A stretch of 64,000 bases of DNA. It comes from Pyrococcus kukulkanii. GTDB taxonomy: Archaea > Methanobacteriota_B > Thermococci > Thermococcales > Thermococcaceae. Of this stretch, positions 63,108 through 64,000 are shown piece by piece. A program made the position numbers and the translations under genes. Under the pieces are notes generated by a model that did not search any database, had not been told where the DNA came from, and saw only the letters and a program-made list of their open reading frames with translations. Location of the stretch: contig NZ_JARRIB010000005.1 in assembly GCF_041647995.1 (NCBI RefSeq), forward strand, positions 62,001-126,000, written 5' to 3'. Positions within the stretch are counted from its first letter, which is position 1; every line of letters begins with the position of its first letter.

Positions 63108-63986
63108 TCACCACCTCCAAGCCAATATGGAGAAGAAAGCCATAACTATTAGCGTCCACACGAAGGTCACGCTTATAGCCTCTTCAGCCTTGAGCTCGTA
63201 TTGGGCTAAGATCGCGTTAGCCGCTATAGCCGGAGGCATCGAAGATTCAACCAATATCGCATAGAATATCTCCCTGGGGTAACCATGCAGGGTTGCGTAG
63301 ACGAATACAAAGGGGATCAAGCTCCTAAAAGTTGCAACCTCTATTAACTTCCTCACAGAGAACTTACCCAGGGATATCCTAGAGCCAAAGTACACGAGGA
63401 GGAGAGGGATGTTAGTCCATCCAATGGTCTTTATTGGATTAATAAACCAGTCCGGCAACCTTATTCCGGCTATTACCAAAGTTAGAGCCAATAAGTTAGC
63501 GACCGTTGGGGGAAACCTCAAGGTTTTCTTGAAGCTCTTCCTTATTGAGGCGCCACCGGTAGAGTAATGTGCCGCTACAAAAGTGACTATGGGGAGGATT
63601 ATCAGGGAGTTCGTTGTGGAGTATAGGATTGCAGGGGTTATATCGTCCAAGAAAAGGCTCGCTATTGGGAACCCCAATGCGGCAGTATTTGGATAGGAGG
63701 AGAGGACTATTAAGGCACCTCTCCATTTTTCATCCTTGACGAATAATTTCGAATAAAGAAAAGATGTTGAGAGGCTTATCCCTATAATCAAGAAAACGTA
63801 AAGGAAAACTATCTTTATCTTTAGCAGGTAAGAGAGATCCTTACTAGCGACGTTTCCAAAGACGAATAAAGCGAAGAAAACTTCGTTTATAAGTCTCCTC
63901 AGAATATAGAAGAACCTCTCACTCTTTATCGCTCGCTTAAGTAAATAGCCCAAGAAGATTAAGGAGAGCATCTCTGGAATGTTCAT
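63108..63986 (-). CDS. AEC-family (auxin efflux carrier-like) transporter
   Basis: A 292-residue membrane protein with about ten helices. LIVLSSYPNTAALGFPIASLF in the middle is the conserved N-P-A/G motif crossover of the AEC family, and ILVESSMPPAIAANAILA the second one near the C-terminus. Family members export or take up organic acids such as malate, or amino acids. The start at 63986 is 14 nt from the window edge, so an upstream start cannot be excluded. Forms an operon with the 58-residue protein. Confidence 0.85.
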   Translation of the reverse strand: MNIPEMLSLIFLGYLLKRAIKSERFFYILRRLINEVFFALFVFGNVASKDLSYLLKIKIVFLYVFLIIGISLSTSFLYSKLFVKDEKWRGALIVLSSYPNTAALGFPIASLFLDDITPAILYSTTNSLIILPIVTFVAAHYSTGGASIRKSFKKTLRFPPTVANLLALTLVIAGIRLPDWFINPIKTIGWTNIPLLLVYFGSRISLGKFSVRKLIEVATFRSLIPFVFVYATLHGYPREIFYAILVESSMPPAIAANAILAQYELKAEEAISVTFVWTLIVMAFFSILAWRW

Positions 63987-64000
63987 GTTAGTTCATCAAG

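Overview
The window looks like chromosomal DNA of a hyperthermophilic euryarchaeon of the order Thermococcales, most probably a Pyrococcus. The reasons are archaeal informational genes (L39e, L31e, LX/L18Ae, aIF6, prefoldin alpha), TATA/BRE promoters with GGTGAT-type ribosome sites, dense genes with short overlaps, a glucosamine-based chitin catabolic locus (Dac, GlmA, GlmD) and an archaeal-type chemotaxis set with CheC, CheD and CheF. No species is claimed. Family and homologue names come from remembered family knowledge; no search was run.

Layout. 1-4.3 kb: an edge-truncated gene, ADP-dependent serine kinase, a ferritin-like protein and a HAD phosphatase leftward, then a rightward translation operon (L39e, L31e, aIF6, LX, prefoldin alpha). 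4.3-11.3 kb: three orphan archaeal P-loop ATPases, a YchF-type GTPase, an orphan ZnuA-like metal-binding lipoprotein or anchored protein, and a decayed toxin-antitoxin pair. 11.3-19.7 kb: MoaB, a hydroxyacid dehydrogenase, an M42/TET aminopeptidase, a TauE-like transporter, an unknown protein plus a small kinase, a secreted C5-epimerase-like protein, a DUF835 membrane protein and RIO2.

19.7-34.5 kb is the amino-sugar island. A leftward operon runs binding protein, two permeases, two ATPases, GlmD, GlmA. Rightward is a GH1 glycosidase translationally coupled to a VapBC pair; Dac faces it. Together these import chito-oligosaccharides, deacetylate them, release glucosamine and convert glucosamine-6-phosphate to fructose-6-phosphate. 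An RNA ligase and glycerate 2-kinase follow.

34.5-48.6 kb is a complete chemotaxis locus in two divergent units: CheR-CheY-CheB-CheA-CheC(fused)-CheD-MCP-TM/coiled-coil protein-CheF leftward, and soluble MCP-CheW-TM/coiled-coil protein rightward. The two membrane/coiled-coil proteins are paralogous to each other and appear to be an unassigned component of the system. 48.7-51.9 kb holds a cation antiporter, a zinc-ribbon protein, an NfeD/stomatin pair and tRNA-Gln.

52-60.9 kb is a leftward type III-B CRISPR effector operon: Cmr1, Cmr2 (GGDD intact, no recognisable HD nuclease motif), Cmr3, a CARF-like protein with a probable winged helix, Csx3, Cmr4, Cmr5, Cmr6. There is no array, cas6 or adaptation gene here. 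61-64 kb: an ATP-PPase, a fourth archaeal ATPase with a 35-nt palindrome abutting its start, a 58-residue membrane protein and an AEC-family transporter.

The most promising leads are the parallel Asn-to-Asp change beside the acid/base glutamate in both clan-A glycosidases of the amino-sugar locus, the paired chemotaxis membrane proteins, the CARF-winged-helix/Csx3 pair without a visible HEPN nuclease, and promoter-proximal palindromes or repeats before all four orphan ATPases.
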